64,000 nucleotides of DNA from positions 3,286,001 through 3,350,000 of the forward strand of contig OZ244040.1 of assembly GCA_965215035.1 (NCBI GenBank). Reading direction: 5' to 3'. The stretch's first letter is position 1; each line of letters opens with the position of its first letter. A program made the translations under genes and the position numbers. The stretch is from Azophilus sp965215035. GTDB lineage: Bacteria; Pseudomonadota; Gammaproteobacteria; Pseudomonadales; Azotimanducaceae. Under the pieces are notes generated by a model. It did no database searches and was not told where the DNA came from. It saw only the letters and a program-made list of their open reading frames with translations. Positions 1 to 8,194 of the stretch are shown piece after piece.

Positions 1-1
1 A

Positions 2-1369
2 TCCTGGACGGAATCCGAACGCTACGCATGGCTGTTGACCGAACTGGCCAGCCGACGACCGCTGTTGCCGCCCTCCTGGCCGGTTGGAGACGACGCCCGC
101 GAAGTGATCGAGACCTGCGAGGCGATAGCCGAAAACGAGGCAGCCGGAATTACCGCATACGTAATTTCCATGGCCAACGCTCCCAGCGACGTACTCGCCG
201 TCGCGTTGCTGCTCAAGGAAGCGGGGTTACAGCGCAAACTCCCAATCGTACCGCTGTTTGAAACCCTAGCCGCTCTCAATGATGCCGCAGGCACACTAGA
301 TACACTGCTATCGATGCCCTGGTATCGCGACTACGTGGGCGATCACATTCAGGTCATGGTCGGTTATTCCGATTCAGCCAAGGATGCGGGACAGTTTGCC
401 GCTGCCTGGGCGCAATACCGGGCCCAGGAAGCTCTCGTCGAAGTCGCCTCCCGTCACGGCGTGGGACTGACGCTGTTTCATGGTAGGGGAGGCGCCATCG
501 GCCGGGGCGGCGGCCCTTCGGCGCAGGCGATCGCGTCGCAGCCCCCGGGGTCGGTGGCGGGGTCGCTGCGGGTAACCGAACAGGGCGAGATGATTCGATT
601 CCGGCTCGGCACACCCTCCGTCGCCAAGGCAACACTGAGCCACTACCTCACCGCGACGCTCCAGGCAACCGTTGACCCGCCCCCGGAGCCGACGCTGGCA
701 GCGCGCAACAGGATGGACGAACTTGCAACCGCCTCGCTCGAGGCCTACACCGCAACCCTCCGCGACCCAGGCTTCGTAGACTTCTTTCGGGCATTTACGG
801 CGGAAACCGAATTGGCCGCGCTGGCCCTGGGAAGCCGCCCGGCGCGCCGCGCCCCGGCGCAGGACATCGACAGCCTACGCGCGATTCCCTGGGTGTTCGC
901 ATGGACGCAAGTGCGGTTGATGCTGCCCGCCTGGCTGGGCACCGAAAGCGCCCTAAAGTGCCTTGAAAGCACACCCGGCGACATCGATGCCCTAGGTCGC
1001 TGGGCGTTTTTTGCGATGCAGATGGACATGTTGGAGAGCGTGGTCGCCAAGGCCGACCCCATGCTCGCGCGCTACTATTCAAGCCGCTTGACGACGAAGG
1101 AAGATCAATCGATTGCCGAGGCATTGATCAAGCGCCTGTTCCAGCTTCGTGAAAGCCTGTTGGCCCTGACCGGAAACGCTGAATTGCTTGCCGGGTCGCC
1201 GGAAATCCGCGACTCCATTGCGGTACGCAATACCTATCTGGACCCGCTTCACCTCCTACAGGCGGAACTGCTCGCCCGCCGCCGCGGCGGCAACGCCTCG
1301 TCCGTCGTAGACCAGGCACTGAAGGTGACCATGGCAGGTATCGCCAGTGGGTTGCGCAGCACGGGATAG
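2..1369 (+). CDS. ppc: Phosphoenolpyruvate carboxylase, C-terminal part (5' end outside window)
   Basis: Cytosolic anaplerotic enzyme that carboxylates phosphoenolpyruvate with bicarbonate to oxaloacetate. The reading frame is already open at base 2 and carries about 455 residues, roughly the C-terminal half of a family that is usually near 880-930 residues. Signature stretches are visible: VMVGYSDSAKDAG, the glycine-rich catalytic loop FHGRGGAIGRGGGP, the EQGEMIRFRLG segment, and the closing R-TYLDPLHLLQ-ELL motif before a tail ending MAGIASGLRSTG, which matches the normal C-terminus. Nothing suggests damage; the truncation is only the window edge. Family identification is very secure. Confidence 0.96.
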   Translation, partial: SWTESERYAWLLTELASRRPLLPPSWPVGDDAREVIETCEAIAENEAAGITAYVISMANAPSDVLAVALLLKEAGLQRKLPIVPLFETLAALNDAAGTLDTLLSMPWYRDYVGDHIQVMVGYSDSAKDAGQFAAAWAQYRAQEALVEVASRHGVGLTLFHGRGGAIGRGGGPSAQAIASQPPGSVAGSLRVTEQGEMIRFRLGTPSVAKATLSHYLTATLQATVDPPPEPTLAARNRMDELATASLEAYTATLRDPGFVDFFRAFTAETELAALALGSRPARRAPAQDIDSLRAIPWVFAWTQVRLMLPAWLGTESALKCLESTPGDIDALGRWAFFAMQMDMLESVVAKADPMLARYYSSRLTTKEDQSIAEALIKRLFQLRESLLALTGNAELLAGSPEIRDSIAVRNTYLDPLHLLQAELLARRRGGNASSVVDQALKVTMAGIASGLRSTG

Positions 1370-1665
1370 GTAGCCCACCTGCCAATTCCGCAAAGGCATT
1401 GGCGACAAGCAGCACCAGACTTTGCAAATTTCTTCTGAGATACTCATAAGCAAGTATTTCATGAATGATCCACATGGATGGCCTTTTGCATCCAATTTCG
1501 GCACCTTTGTGGGGTTAACCCCAACAACGCTTAGGCCAAGCGTTCTACGACGCCGGCGCCTTGCCCGCGGACAAGCCCCCTACAATCTGTGGGACGGGCG
1601 CGGGACAGGGTGCTTGGCATCGACACGGAAAGACTCCAAATAAACGACTCCAATAGAGGCACAAC

Positions 1666-2700
1666 ATGACCAACAAGATCACCCAGGACCCACGCATCGA
1701 CCCGCGCATCAAGGCGCTGTTCGCCAACTTGGAGCTGCCCAAGGAGGCGGACGCGGCCAACCGGGAGGAGCTGCTTAGGCGAAGCAACTCCCCAGAGGCT
1801 CAGGCGGCAGGGACGGCGCTGCGCCAGTTTTTGGACTTGTGCGACAACGAGACAGTGGCCCCTTCCGCCGGCCTCACCCTGCGCAACTACAGTTTCACCT
1901 CCCAGCCCGACGGCAACCAGGCGAACATTCAGTTCATCCGCCCCGAAGGCGGCGACAAGCTGCCCTGCGTCTACTACATCCACGGCGGCGGCATGATGAC
2001 CCTGTCCTGCACCTACGGCAACTACCGGGCCTGGGGCAGGATCATCGCAGCCCAAGGGGTGGCGGTGGCCATGGTGGACTTCCGCAACTGCCTCACGCCC
2101 TCCTCCGTGCCCGAGGTGGCACCCTTCCCCGCTGGCTTGAACGATTGCGTATCGGGGTTGCGGTGGGTGCTCGGCCAAGGGGATGAGTTGGGCATCGACA
2201 CCAGGCGGGTTATCGTGGCCGGAGAGAGCGGCGGCGGCAACCTGACCCTGGCCACAGGCTTGCGGCTGCTGCGCGACGGCGATGCCGGCCTTATCCGCGG
2301 TCTGTACGCACTATGCCCCTATGTCGCCGGTCGCTGGCCGCATCCAGACAACCCTTCCTCCACCACCAACAACGGCATTTTGCTGGAACTGCACAACAAC
2401 CGCGGGGCCATGGCCTACGGCATAGCGGAACTGCACAACAAAAACCCCCTAGCCTGGCCCGGCTTCGCCACCGAGGAGGAGCTGCGCGGCTACCCGCCCA
2501 CCATGATCAGCGTGAACGAATGCGACCCACTGCTGGACGAGGGCATCAACTTCTACCGCACCCTGCTGCGCGCGGGCGTCAGCGCCCGCTGCCGCCAGGT
2601 GATGGGCACCATCCACGGCACCGAGATCTTCCCCCTAGCGGCACCGGACATCAGCCGCGACACCGCGGCCAGCATTGCGGACTTCTGCCAGACAGTCTGA
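1666..2700 (+). CDS. Alpha/beta-hydrolase, hormone-sensitive-lipase (HSL/Aes-like) family esterase
   Basis: 344-residue probable carboxylesterase. The HSL oxyanion-hole motif HGGG (YYIHGGGMM, about residues 104-112), the nucleophile elbow GESGGG (about 188), an acid-region CDPLLDEG (about 287) and a late His in GTIHGTEIF (about 311) give a complete Ser-Asp-His set. No signal peptide, so cytosolic. The ATG is preceded by GAGG at a normal distance. It stands alone after ppc with about 300 bp between. The substrate cannot be told from sequence; short acyl esters are usual for this family. Confidence 0.9.
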   Translation: MTNKITQDPRIDPRIKALFANLELPKEADAANREELLRRSNSPEAQAAGTALRQFLDLCDNETVAPSAGLTLRNYSFTSQPDGNQANIQFIRPEGGDKLPCVYYIHGGGMMTLSCTYGNYRAWGRIIAAQGVAVAMVDFRNCLTPSSVPEVAPFPAGLNDCVSGLRWVLGQGDELGIDTRRVIVAGESGGGNLTLATGLRLLRDGDAGLIRGLYALCPYVAGRWPHPDNPSSTTNNGILLELHNNRGAMAYGIAELHNKNPLAWPGFATEEELRGYPPTMISVNECDPLLDEGINFYRTLLRAGVSARCRQVMGTIHGTEIFPLAAPDISRDTAASIADFCQTV

Positions 2701-2934
2701 ACAAGCCGGCAAGTCGATTTCAACAGCGAACGCGGTAATGCCCTCGGAGCCTCGGCCCCCGCTGGCGGCAGTTCTACCCCCGGCGGCCCCTGGCGCCTCG
2801 GCCCGCTGGCCGACGCCAAGCGGAAATGGCGTCAGGACCCGTCCCTGGTCCGGGTGCTGGTGGACAGCGGCACGCCGTTCAACGAGTGCACCACGGCCTT
2901 CGTCACCGCACTGCGCGGCGACCGCCTAGCGTAA
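2701..2934 (+). other. Open stretch directly after the esterase stop; possible gene remnant
   Basis: The frame stays open for 77 codons after the esterase TGA, reads a Gly/Ala/Pro-rich stretch and then a protein-like tail (PLADAKRKWRQDPSLVRV ... ending ALRGDRLA) before TAA at 2932-2934. There is no usable start codon near its beginning. It may be the 3' remnant of a lost gene or chance. I do not recognise the family. The remaining bases to 3036 hold the brnT promoter. Confidence 0.3.
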
Positions 2935-2997
2935 TCGCCCAATGACTCAACGGACTGCGAACGACTATAGGATGGCCCTGCTGAGCCAGTATATGGC

Positions 2998-3026
2998 TTG
3001 CACTGCTTGTAGTTACAAAGTATAAA
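2998..3026 (+). promoter_or_regulatory. Sigma70-type promoter with embedded palindrome for brnTA
   Basis: TTGCAC (2998-3003) and TATAAA (3021-3026) are separated by exactly 17 bp. The spacer contains a perfect inverted repeat TTGTA-GT-TACAA (3007-3018), a good candidate operator for BrnA or BrnTA autorepression. The brnT ATG at 3037 lies about 10 bp after the -10 box, so the transcript would have almost no leader. Confidence 0.65.
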
Positions 3027-3036
3027 TACGCGACCG

Positions 3037-3318
3037 ATGGAGTTCGAATGGGATGAGGCCAAGAACCGCGCCAACGTGAGCAAGCACGGCATCGGATTCC
3101 AAACCGCGAAGCGCATATTCGAGGGCCCGGTCTTGACGCGTCTGGACTCGCGCCGCGACTATGGCGAAATGCGCGATCTAAGCGTCGGCCGCGTCGGGCC
3201 AGCCGTCCTTGTGGTTGCCCACACGACGCGCGGTGCGCACTTGCGCCTGATCTCCGCTCGTCCCGCATCGCGAAAGGAGCGCAGGGCATATCATGAGCAC
3301 ATACAAAAGGGCGCTTGA
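3037..3318 (+). CDS. brnT: BrnT family type II toxin (ribonuclease)
   Basis: 93-residue protein of the BrnT (DUF497) family, RelE-fold ribonucleases that cut mRNA and are neutralised by BrnA. The typical opening FEWDEAKNRANVSKHGIGF, the DSRRDYGEMRDLSVG centre and the C-terminal LRLISARPASRKERRAY are all present, including the basic Arg/Lys-rich end. Length is normal for the family. It overlaps the antitoxin gene by 26 bp, the classical toxin-first brnTA order. No Shine-Dalgarno is visible because the start lies so close to the predicted transcription start. Confidence 0.93.
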   Translation: MEFEWDEAKNRANVSKHGIGFQTAKRIFEGPVLTRLDSRRDYGEMRDLSVGRVGPAVLVVAHTTRGAHLRLISARPASRKERRAYHEHIQKGA

Positions 3319-3553
3319 CCCGACCGAGATCGCGGCCGTCACGGATGCCGAGATCGACTTCGGCGACATCCCCGAACTGGACGAGACGTTCTGGCGCGAA
3401 GCCCGCCTTGTCGAGCCCGACCGAACCGAGCAGATCACGCTACGAGTCAAACGGTCGGTGCTAGAGCACTTCCGGGCTTCGGGGAAGGGCTACCAGACGC
3501 GGATCAACCGCGTGCTGGAGAGCTATGTACGCGCGCAGCGCGGATCAGGTTGA
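3293..3553 (+). CDS. brnA: BrnA family antitoxin (ribbon-helix-helix)
   Basis: 86-residue antitoxin that binds BrnT through its N-terminal part and DNA through a C-terminal ribbon-helix-helix. Visible: acidic N-terminal half with the conserved D-E-FWREARLVEP segment, then the strand ITLRVKRSVLEHFRASG and helix YQTRINRVLESYV. It starts inside the 3' end of brnT, so translation is coupled. Both genes look intact, so this is probably a working module regulated from the palindrome upstream of brnT. Confidence 0.92.
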   Translation: MSTYKRALDPTEIAAVTDAEIDFGDIPELDETFWREARLVEPDRTEQITLRVKRSVLEHFRASGKGYQTRINRVLESYVRAQRGSG

Positions 3554-3701
3554 CAGGAAGCCGGCCCATCCGCTGGTGGCGTTCTACCGGGCTCGTGCCG
3601 GTAAGGATGGCATCGCGGGCTCGTTACGTTACGTCGTGGTGGATGGCTGCGCTGCCCTGGGCGATGTGGAGAGCGAGGTCTTGCGGCATGCGCGCGGCTG
3701 A
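3538..3701 (+). other. Unassigned open fragment after brnA
   Basis: Overlapping the brnA end in another frame, codons read DRKPAHPLVAFYRARAGKD and end ESEVLRHARG before TGA. Composition resembles coding sequence but there is no convincing start or ribosome site. It could be the 3' remnant of a lost gene. The family is not recognised. Confidence 0.25.
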
Positions 3702-3720
3702 GGCCGCCTGTTGCCGTCGG

Positions 3721-3806
3721 TTTGGCTCTTCTTACAGCAGCCATCCCGTTGTCGGCACAGCCTGTTCGAACGCCCGATGCGGTTAGTTTGGCTCTTCTTA
3801 CGGCAG
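3721..3806. repeat. 20-bp direct repeat; right copy is the 3' end of the FAD oxidoreductase gene
   Basis: TTTGGCTCTTCTTACRGCAG occurs at 3721-3740 and 3787-3806 with one mismatch. The right copy contains the last codons and stop of the gene ending at 3798, so the left copy is a displaced copy of that gene end 66 bp further downstream. Confidence 0.85.
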
Positions 3807-5378
3807 ATTGCGGAGAATCTCAATGGCGGCGTTGCGCCCGGGCAGGCCGCTGACGCCGCCGCCGGGGTGCGCGCCGGCACCGCACAGATACAGGTTCTTA
3901 ACCGGCATCTTGTATGCCGCGTAGCCAGCCAGGGGCCGGAGCGAAAAAAGCTGGTCAAGGTGCAGCGCGCCGTGAAAGATGTCGCCGCCGACCATGCCGA
4001 GGTCGCGCTCGATATCCAGCGGCGAGACTATCTGGCGACCGAGAATCGACGCCTTGAAGTTGGGGGCATGGCGATTGACTGTCTCGATGATATGGTCAGC
4101 GACCTCTGTGCGCACCTCATCCCACGACCGTCCCGCCGGGAGATGGCGCTGAAAGTGCTGGCAGAACAGGCTCGCCACATGCCCGCCCTCGGGTGCCAGG
4201 CTGGTGTCCTGGGTGGATGGTAACCACATCGAAATGACGGGCTGTTCGGACCAGCCCGTTGCTCGTGCCGTGGAGTAGGCCCGCTGCATATAGCCGAGAG
4301 ACGGGCAGATTTCGATGGCGCCCTGGAATATGTCCATCGATTGGCTGGCCGCGCTTGCCAAGCGGGGTAATTCACTAAGTGCCACGTTCATGCGAAAGGT
4401 CGCCGAATGGCTGCGGTACGCTTGGATACGCCGCCGCGTGTCGGGGGACAGCAACGCGGGGTTCAGCAGCTTGGTAAGCAGAAGCACTGGATGCAGATTG
4501 CCGACGACTACTCGGGCGGTGATCTTCCGCCCCCCTTCGAGGATTACGCCGCTGGCGCGCCCGCCGTCCACATGGACCTCGCGCACCGGCGCGTGCGTTT
4601 CGATGTCAGCACCCCGGCTGCTGGCGAAAGCGGCCATGGCCTGGGTGATCGCGCCCATGCCGCCCTTGGCGTGTCCCCAGGCACCGATGCGGCCGTTCAC
4701 CTCGCCAAAGGCATGGTGCAACAACACGTATGCGGTTCCGGCCTGGTATGGATCGACGAAGTTGCCGATCACGCATTCCAGACCGAGAATGCCCTTGAGG
4801 GCGTTGGACTCGAACCAACTGTCGAGATAGTCGCCGAGCGGCCTAGTCATGAGTTCCGCGAGGTCGTTGCGCTGGGTTGGGTCGAGTTTTCTCAGCGTAT
4901 TTCCGGTCTTTAGCCACCGTAGCGCATTGCGCCAGCCGCCGCTCGGGTTCGGCGGTGTGTTCATGGCCAGTTCGCGCAGCGTCAGGGCCACCGCCCCGAT
5001 GCGCTCCTCGTACTCGTCGAAGCGTTCGGCATCTTGTGCGGAAAATCGGGCGATTTCGCGGCGTGCCTGCACACCGTCGCGAGACAGCAGCAAGTAGCCG
5101 TCGTCCAGTAGACTGACGGTGCCCGCCGGCCGTTCCACGATTTCCAGGCCATGACGGTGCAACTCTAGATCGCGAATGACCTCGGGGTGCAGAAGGCTGA
5201 CCGCATACGAGTAGACCGAGTTGCGAAAACCCGGATGAAACTCCTCGGTAATCGCGGCACCGCCCACGACCGAGCGGCGTTCGAGAACCTTGACCTGCAA
5301 GCCCGCGCGTGCGAGATAGCCAGCGCAAGTGAGCCCGTTGTGGCCGGCACCGATGATGATGGCATCGTAATCGGGCAA
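3798..5378 (-). CDS. PYROXD2/CrtI-like FAD-dependent oxidoreductase
   Basis: 526-residue flavoprotein of the phytoene-desaturase-like amine oxidase superfamily, closest in layout to PYROXD2-type proteins. The N-terminal Rossmann motif is IIIGAGHNGLTCAGYLARAG followed by the ribose-binding Glu in VLERR and the GGAA loop. The C-terminal FAD-binding segment LYLCGAGAHPGGGVSGLPGRNA is complete. No transmembrane segment. It is divergent from the SCP2-PhyH gene, with about 160 bp between starts. No carotenoid genes are nearby, so a carotenoid role is not supported; substrate unknown. Confidence 0.88.
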   Translation of the reverse strand: MPDYDAIIIGAGHNGLTCAGYLARAGLQVKVLERRSVVGGAAITEEFHPGFRNSVYSYAVSLLHPEVIRDLELHRHGLEIVERPAGTVSLLDDGYLLLSRDGVQARREIARFSAQDAERFDEYEERIGAVALTLRELAMNTPPNPSGGWRNALRWLKTGNTLRKLDPTQRNDLAELMTRPLGDYLDSWFESNALKGILGLECVIGNFVDPYQAGTAYVLLHHAFGEVNGRIGAWGHAKGGMGAITQAMAAFASSRGADIETHAPVREVHVDGGRASGVILEGGRKITARVVVGNLHPVLLLTKLLNPALLSPDTRRRIQAYRSHSATFRMNVALSELPRLASAASQSMDIFQGAIEICPSLGYMQRAYSTARATGWSEQPVISMWLPSTQDTSLAPEGGHVASLFCQHFQRHLPAGRSWDEVRTEVADHIIETVNRHAPNFKASILGRQIVSPLDIERDLGMVGGDIFHGALHLDQLFSLRPLAGYAAYKMPVKNLYLCGAGAHPGGGVSGLPGRNAAIEILRNLP

Positions 5379-5540
5379 TGTTCTATGCTGCCTGCAAGGT
5401 TACGTGCGGTGGCCTGCTCCGTGGTGGCGTTCGTCCCGGACGATGCGCTACACTAGCAACGGAACGTGCGGGCATGGACCACCTGTGGTCCGGCAGACTA
5501 GCAGTTCCGGCCTGTGCAGTGCAATGTGCGGAGAGTTGCT

Positions 5541-6623
5541 TTGGGCAACCGTGTCGAAGACCTCATCGAGATACTTGAGCGATCCGTTGCCGGGGAAGGC
5601 CTGGGTGCCCCGCTGAAATTCGACCTTGGACCCGATGGGGTTGTCTGCATCGACGGTGCCGTGGTTTCCCGCCAAGATGCCGCGGCCGATACGGTGCTGA
5701 CCACCAGCCTGGATGTCTTTTCCGAAATCTGTCAGGGCCATACCGATCCGGTTCAGGCGTATTACCGGGGGCGGCTGGCCCTGAGCGGCAGTGCGCACCA
5801 TGCCATGCAACTGAGCTTGTTGATCGATGCGGCCAACGGCGAATCTAGGCGCATTCCACGATTCACACGGAATGACGATGGCCGGGACATTGCCAATGCG
5901 CTACACAAGACCGGTGCAGCGATTGTCGAGAACTGCGTTTGTGAAGCGCTGGCCGACAAGGTCGCCGCCGAGCTGCGGCCGCACTTTGACCGCTACGGGC
6001 ACGAATACTACGCGGATTTCGAAGGCTACAAGACGCTGCGGCTAAGCGAGATTCTGGCCCGTTCCCGGGCTTCCGCCGACCTTATCGGCGAACCCTTTGC
6101 GCTGGGCGTCGTTGACGAGATTCTGCTGCCGCACTGCATCAACTACCGTATCGGCAGTTGTACGGGTATCGAGATTCTCCCCGGCGAGGTGGCCCAGGTG
6201 CTGCACCTCGACGACGACATCTACCCCATCAGCATTCAGGGCATGGAGTTGCAGGTGAGCGTCATGTGGGCGCTGAACGATTTCACTCTGGAAAACGGAG
6301 CGACGCACGTTGTGCCGGGTTCGCACCAGGGACCGTCACTCAGCGCCGGCGGTGGCGCCGAATACAGCGTGCAGGCAACCATGTCGAAAGGTTCGGCGCT
6401 TCTGTACTCAGGGTCGGTGCTGCATGGCGGTGGTGCCAATGGCACAAACGCCCCGCGCATGGGGCTGATCAATACCTACGCCCTTGGTTGGTTGCGCCAA
6501 GAAGAAAATCACTACCTCGCCATCCCCCGCGAAGTTGCGGACAGCTATCCAGAGCGCATCCGCAGACTCATGGGATATGCACCGCACGGGCCGATCCTCG
6601 GAACTTATCCGGGAACCTACTAG
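5541..6623 (+). CDS. SCP2-like domain fused to phytanoyl-CoA dioxygenase (PhyH) family protein
   Basis: Non-haem iron, 2-oxoglutarate-dependent oxygenase family. Residues about 1-100 resemble an SCP2 lipid-carrier domain (LKFDLGPDGVVCIDGAVVS, then AYYRGRLALSGSAHHAMQL). The rest is PhyH: LHLDDDIYP supplies the HxD pair, MWALNDFTLENGATHVVPGSH is typical of the fold, and the distal His lies in VLHGGGANG. I prefer TTG 5541 because GGAGAG sits 5 nt upstream; an in-frame GTG at 5514 has no such site. The fusion suggests a hydrophobic lipid-like substrate, but that is inference. Confidence 0.88.
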   Translation: MGNRVEDLIEILERSVAGEGLGAPLKFDLGPDGVVCIDGAVVSRQDAAADTVLTTSLDVFSEICQGHTDPVQAYYRGRLALSGSAHHAMQLSLLIDAANGESRRIPRFTRNDDGRDIANALHKTGAAIVENCVCEALADKVAAELRPHFDRYGHEYYADFEGYKTLRLSEILARSRASADLIGEPFALGVVDEILLPHCINYRIGSCTGIEILPGEVAQVLHLDDDIYPISIQGMELQVSVMWALNDFTLENGATHVVPGSHQGPSLSAGGGAEYSVQATMSKGSALLYSGSVLHGGGANGTNAPRMGLINTYALGWLRQEENHYLAIPREVADSYPERIRRLMGYAPHGPILGTYPGTY

Positions 6624-6639
6624 TCCGGCGTCGTGACGA

Positions 6640-6656
6640 GGGGGCGAGAAACCCCC
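6640..6656 (+). terminator. GC hairpin after the PhyH gene
   Basis: GGGGG-CGAGAAA-CCCCC begins 16 bp after the stop codon. The 5-bp stem has no clear T run behind it, so terminator function is only possible. Confidence 0.4.
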
Positions 6657-6871
6657 TTCTGACGCGATGGCGCAAGCCGTGCCTATGGGGCACATCCCCA
6701 CAGGCGCGGCCGAGGAGGACTGGGTCGATGCGGACAAGCGCCGTGCCGAACTTCAGGGTGGACGCTCCTAGGCCGAATCGCCGGATGCCGACCGACGCAA
6801 GGAGGTCGCCGAGCAGGCCGAGAGGCTGAGTGGCCTCTCACCACGTTTCGGATCCAGTTGGAGGAGGCGCA

Positions 6872-7081
6872 ATGATTAGCAAAGAGGACTTACACGACTC
6901 CCATCCTTCCCAGGTCCAGACACGCCCCAGTGAGGCTGAAGTTGCCCAGCTTCTCACGGAGGCAGAACAACAGTACGAGGAGTTCATGCGTCTTGCAGAT
7001 CTGGCTGACATATCCGCGGGAGACGAGATCAGCTACCCAAGATATGCGTGGGACAACCCGATAGGGCTTGTGGTGGGGTAA
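6872..7081 (+). CDS. Small protein of unknown function
   Basis: 69-residue acidic protein starting MISKEDLHDSHPSQ. Its strongest support is a perfect GGAGGAGG ribosome site at 6860-6867, four bases before the ATG. The middle (VAQLLTEAEQQYEEFMRLADL) is probably helical, the end (PRYAWDNPIGLVVG) is not. No membrane segment or recognised domain. The next small frame begins 7 bp after its stop, so they may be co-transcribed. Confidence 0.5.
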   Translation: MISKEDLHDSHPSQVQTRPSEAEVAQLLTEAEQQYEEFMRLADLADISAGDEISYPRYAWDNPIGLVVG

Positions 7082-7088
7082 CCGTCGA

Positions 7089-7289
7089 ATGCCGAGCTGG
7101 TCTGATCTTCAGGAAGAATTGAGTCGCATTGAGCCAGACGAGAGAGGCGATCAGGTAGCGGCACCCCGCCTAAGGCACCAAATACCGGCCACAAAAGTCA
7201 AACTGAGTATCCATGTTGTCATAATGTATTTGTTGGTGGATTTCCATACAGCGTCTCGGCGGCGTTGGACGGGAGCCAGTATGGTGTAA
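7089..7289 (+). CDS. Short hypothetical protein, probably a truncated gene
   Basis: 66 codons beginning MPSWSDLQEELSRIEPDE, the kind of N-terminus seen on some larger proteins (certain ClpP/crotonase-fold proteases begin similarly, but nothing more of such a fold follows). After about residue 30 the sequence becomes non-descript with a hydrophobic patch VVIMYLLVDF and then an Arg-rich tail. A gene cut short by deletion is the simplest reading. Family not established. Confidence 0.3.
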   Translation: MPSWSDLQEELSRIEPDERGDQVAAPRLRHQIPATKVKLSIHVVIMYLLVDFHTASRRRWTGASMV

Positions 7290-7387
7290 CTATTTGAATC
7301 CGCCCACAATGTCCTACAAACTAAAATACCATGCCAAACCCTTTGGCGGGATATGCAGGGTAGCAAATGGATTTACAATGGGCACGT

Positions 7388-7867
7388 ATGTCAATTAGTA
7401 GGCAGTTCATTCGGCTTGTTCGGGGCAATTCAATCCTCTTGCTCCTTGGAGCACTAGCCGTGGGTTGCGAAAGCACGGCCGTTGGCTCGGATAGCTCCAC
7501 CGAGACCGGCGTGCAGCCGGGAAGCTATGGCGACGGTTTGGAAAAGTGGGGATGTGGCGACTCTATTGACGGTTGTATGTTTCGCTGTCCCGTGACGTTG
7601 ACCGCGGACCTCAACAGCAACACCGGAACGGTAACAATCGGCGGTGTTGTCGAGTACACCCGTTTCGAATTACATGGACTAGAACGCCGATGGGACTGGT
7701 GCCTAGACGCAGATGGGGTGTGGGAATGCGCTCTTGTAGTCCGAACGGACGGGACGGGTTTATATTATAACTTTCGTGGCACCATGCCCGATTCCGACGG
7801 GACAAGAAGAACAGAACCATCCAATCTCTTTAAATGCCGGCGTATGAAGGTGGAGCGGCCTAGGTAG
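7388..7867 (+). CDS. Putative lipoprotein of unknown function
   Basis: 159 residues from the preferred ATG at 7388; an in-frame start at 7367 would only lengthen the n-region. A basic start, the hydrophobic core SILLLLGALA and the lipobox AVGC predict lipidation at Cys about 27. The mature part has several cysteines (WGCGDSIDGCMFRC, DWCLDADGVWECAL), suggesting disulfides in the periplasm or on the outer membrane, and beta-rich sequence around GTVTIGGVVEYTRFEL. The gene stands alone and is somewhat AT-richer than its surroundings. No family recognised. Confidence 0.6.
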   Translation: MSISRQFIRLVRGNSILLLLGALAVGCESTAVGSDSSTETGVQPGSYGDGLEKWGCGDSIDGCMFRCPVTLTADLNSNTGTVTIGGVVEYTRFELHGLERRWDWCLDADGVWECALVVRTDGTGLYYNFRGTMPDSDGTRRTEPSNLFKCRRMKVERPR

Positions 7868-8003
7868 AGACAAACCACTGCCTGATTGTATCTATCTCCC
7901 CGTTTGAACTGACGCCTCTTCTTAAGGCAGCGAAGATATCGAGGGCGACGGCGGACGGTGCCGTAGGAACATAGAGCCGGTCCGACGACGCCAAGCCCCC
8001 GGG

Positions 8004-8191
8004 TCAATCGCCCAGAACGTCCTTCAGCGTCTGGTCGGTTCGCGGTTCGGATGAGCCTGCTGCAAACTCCAGGGGCACAAACAGCGGATTGTCGGGCGAC
8101 CAGAGCTGCGTGCTCCTCAGAATACGCCGGGGTCGCGTAGGGGTGCCGAGTAAAGGACGGAGGCGTCGAGGAAGGCTATGGCGACCGGCAA
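8004..8191 (-). pseudogene. PIN-domain toxin remnant
   Basis: The start reads VAIAFLDASVLYSAPLRD, the first strand and metal-binding Asp region of PIN ribonucleases that pair with excisionase-type antitoxins. After RD the frame meets a TGA; in another frame the sequence continues RILRSTQLWSPDNPLFVPLE and ends LKDVLGD. Most of the PIN domain (normally 130-190 residues) is missing, so the toxin cannot be active. It follows directly on the decayed antitoxin gene. Confidence 0.65.
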
Positions 8192-8194
8192 CGG

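Noticed and set aside
1561..1586. Promoter TTGCCC/TACAAT before the esterase
   Set aside because: The spacing is only 14 bp, too short for a normal sigma70 promoter.
2698..2934. Second selenoprotein: TGA at the esterase end followed by an open frame
   Set aside because: The esterase is complete at the TGA and no redox context or hairpin with the right spacing is seen; the following frame is Gly/Ala/Pro-rich.
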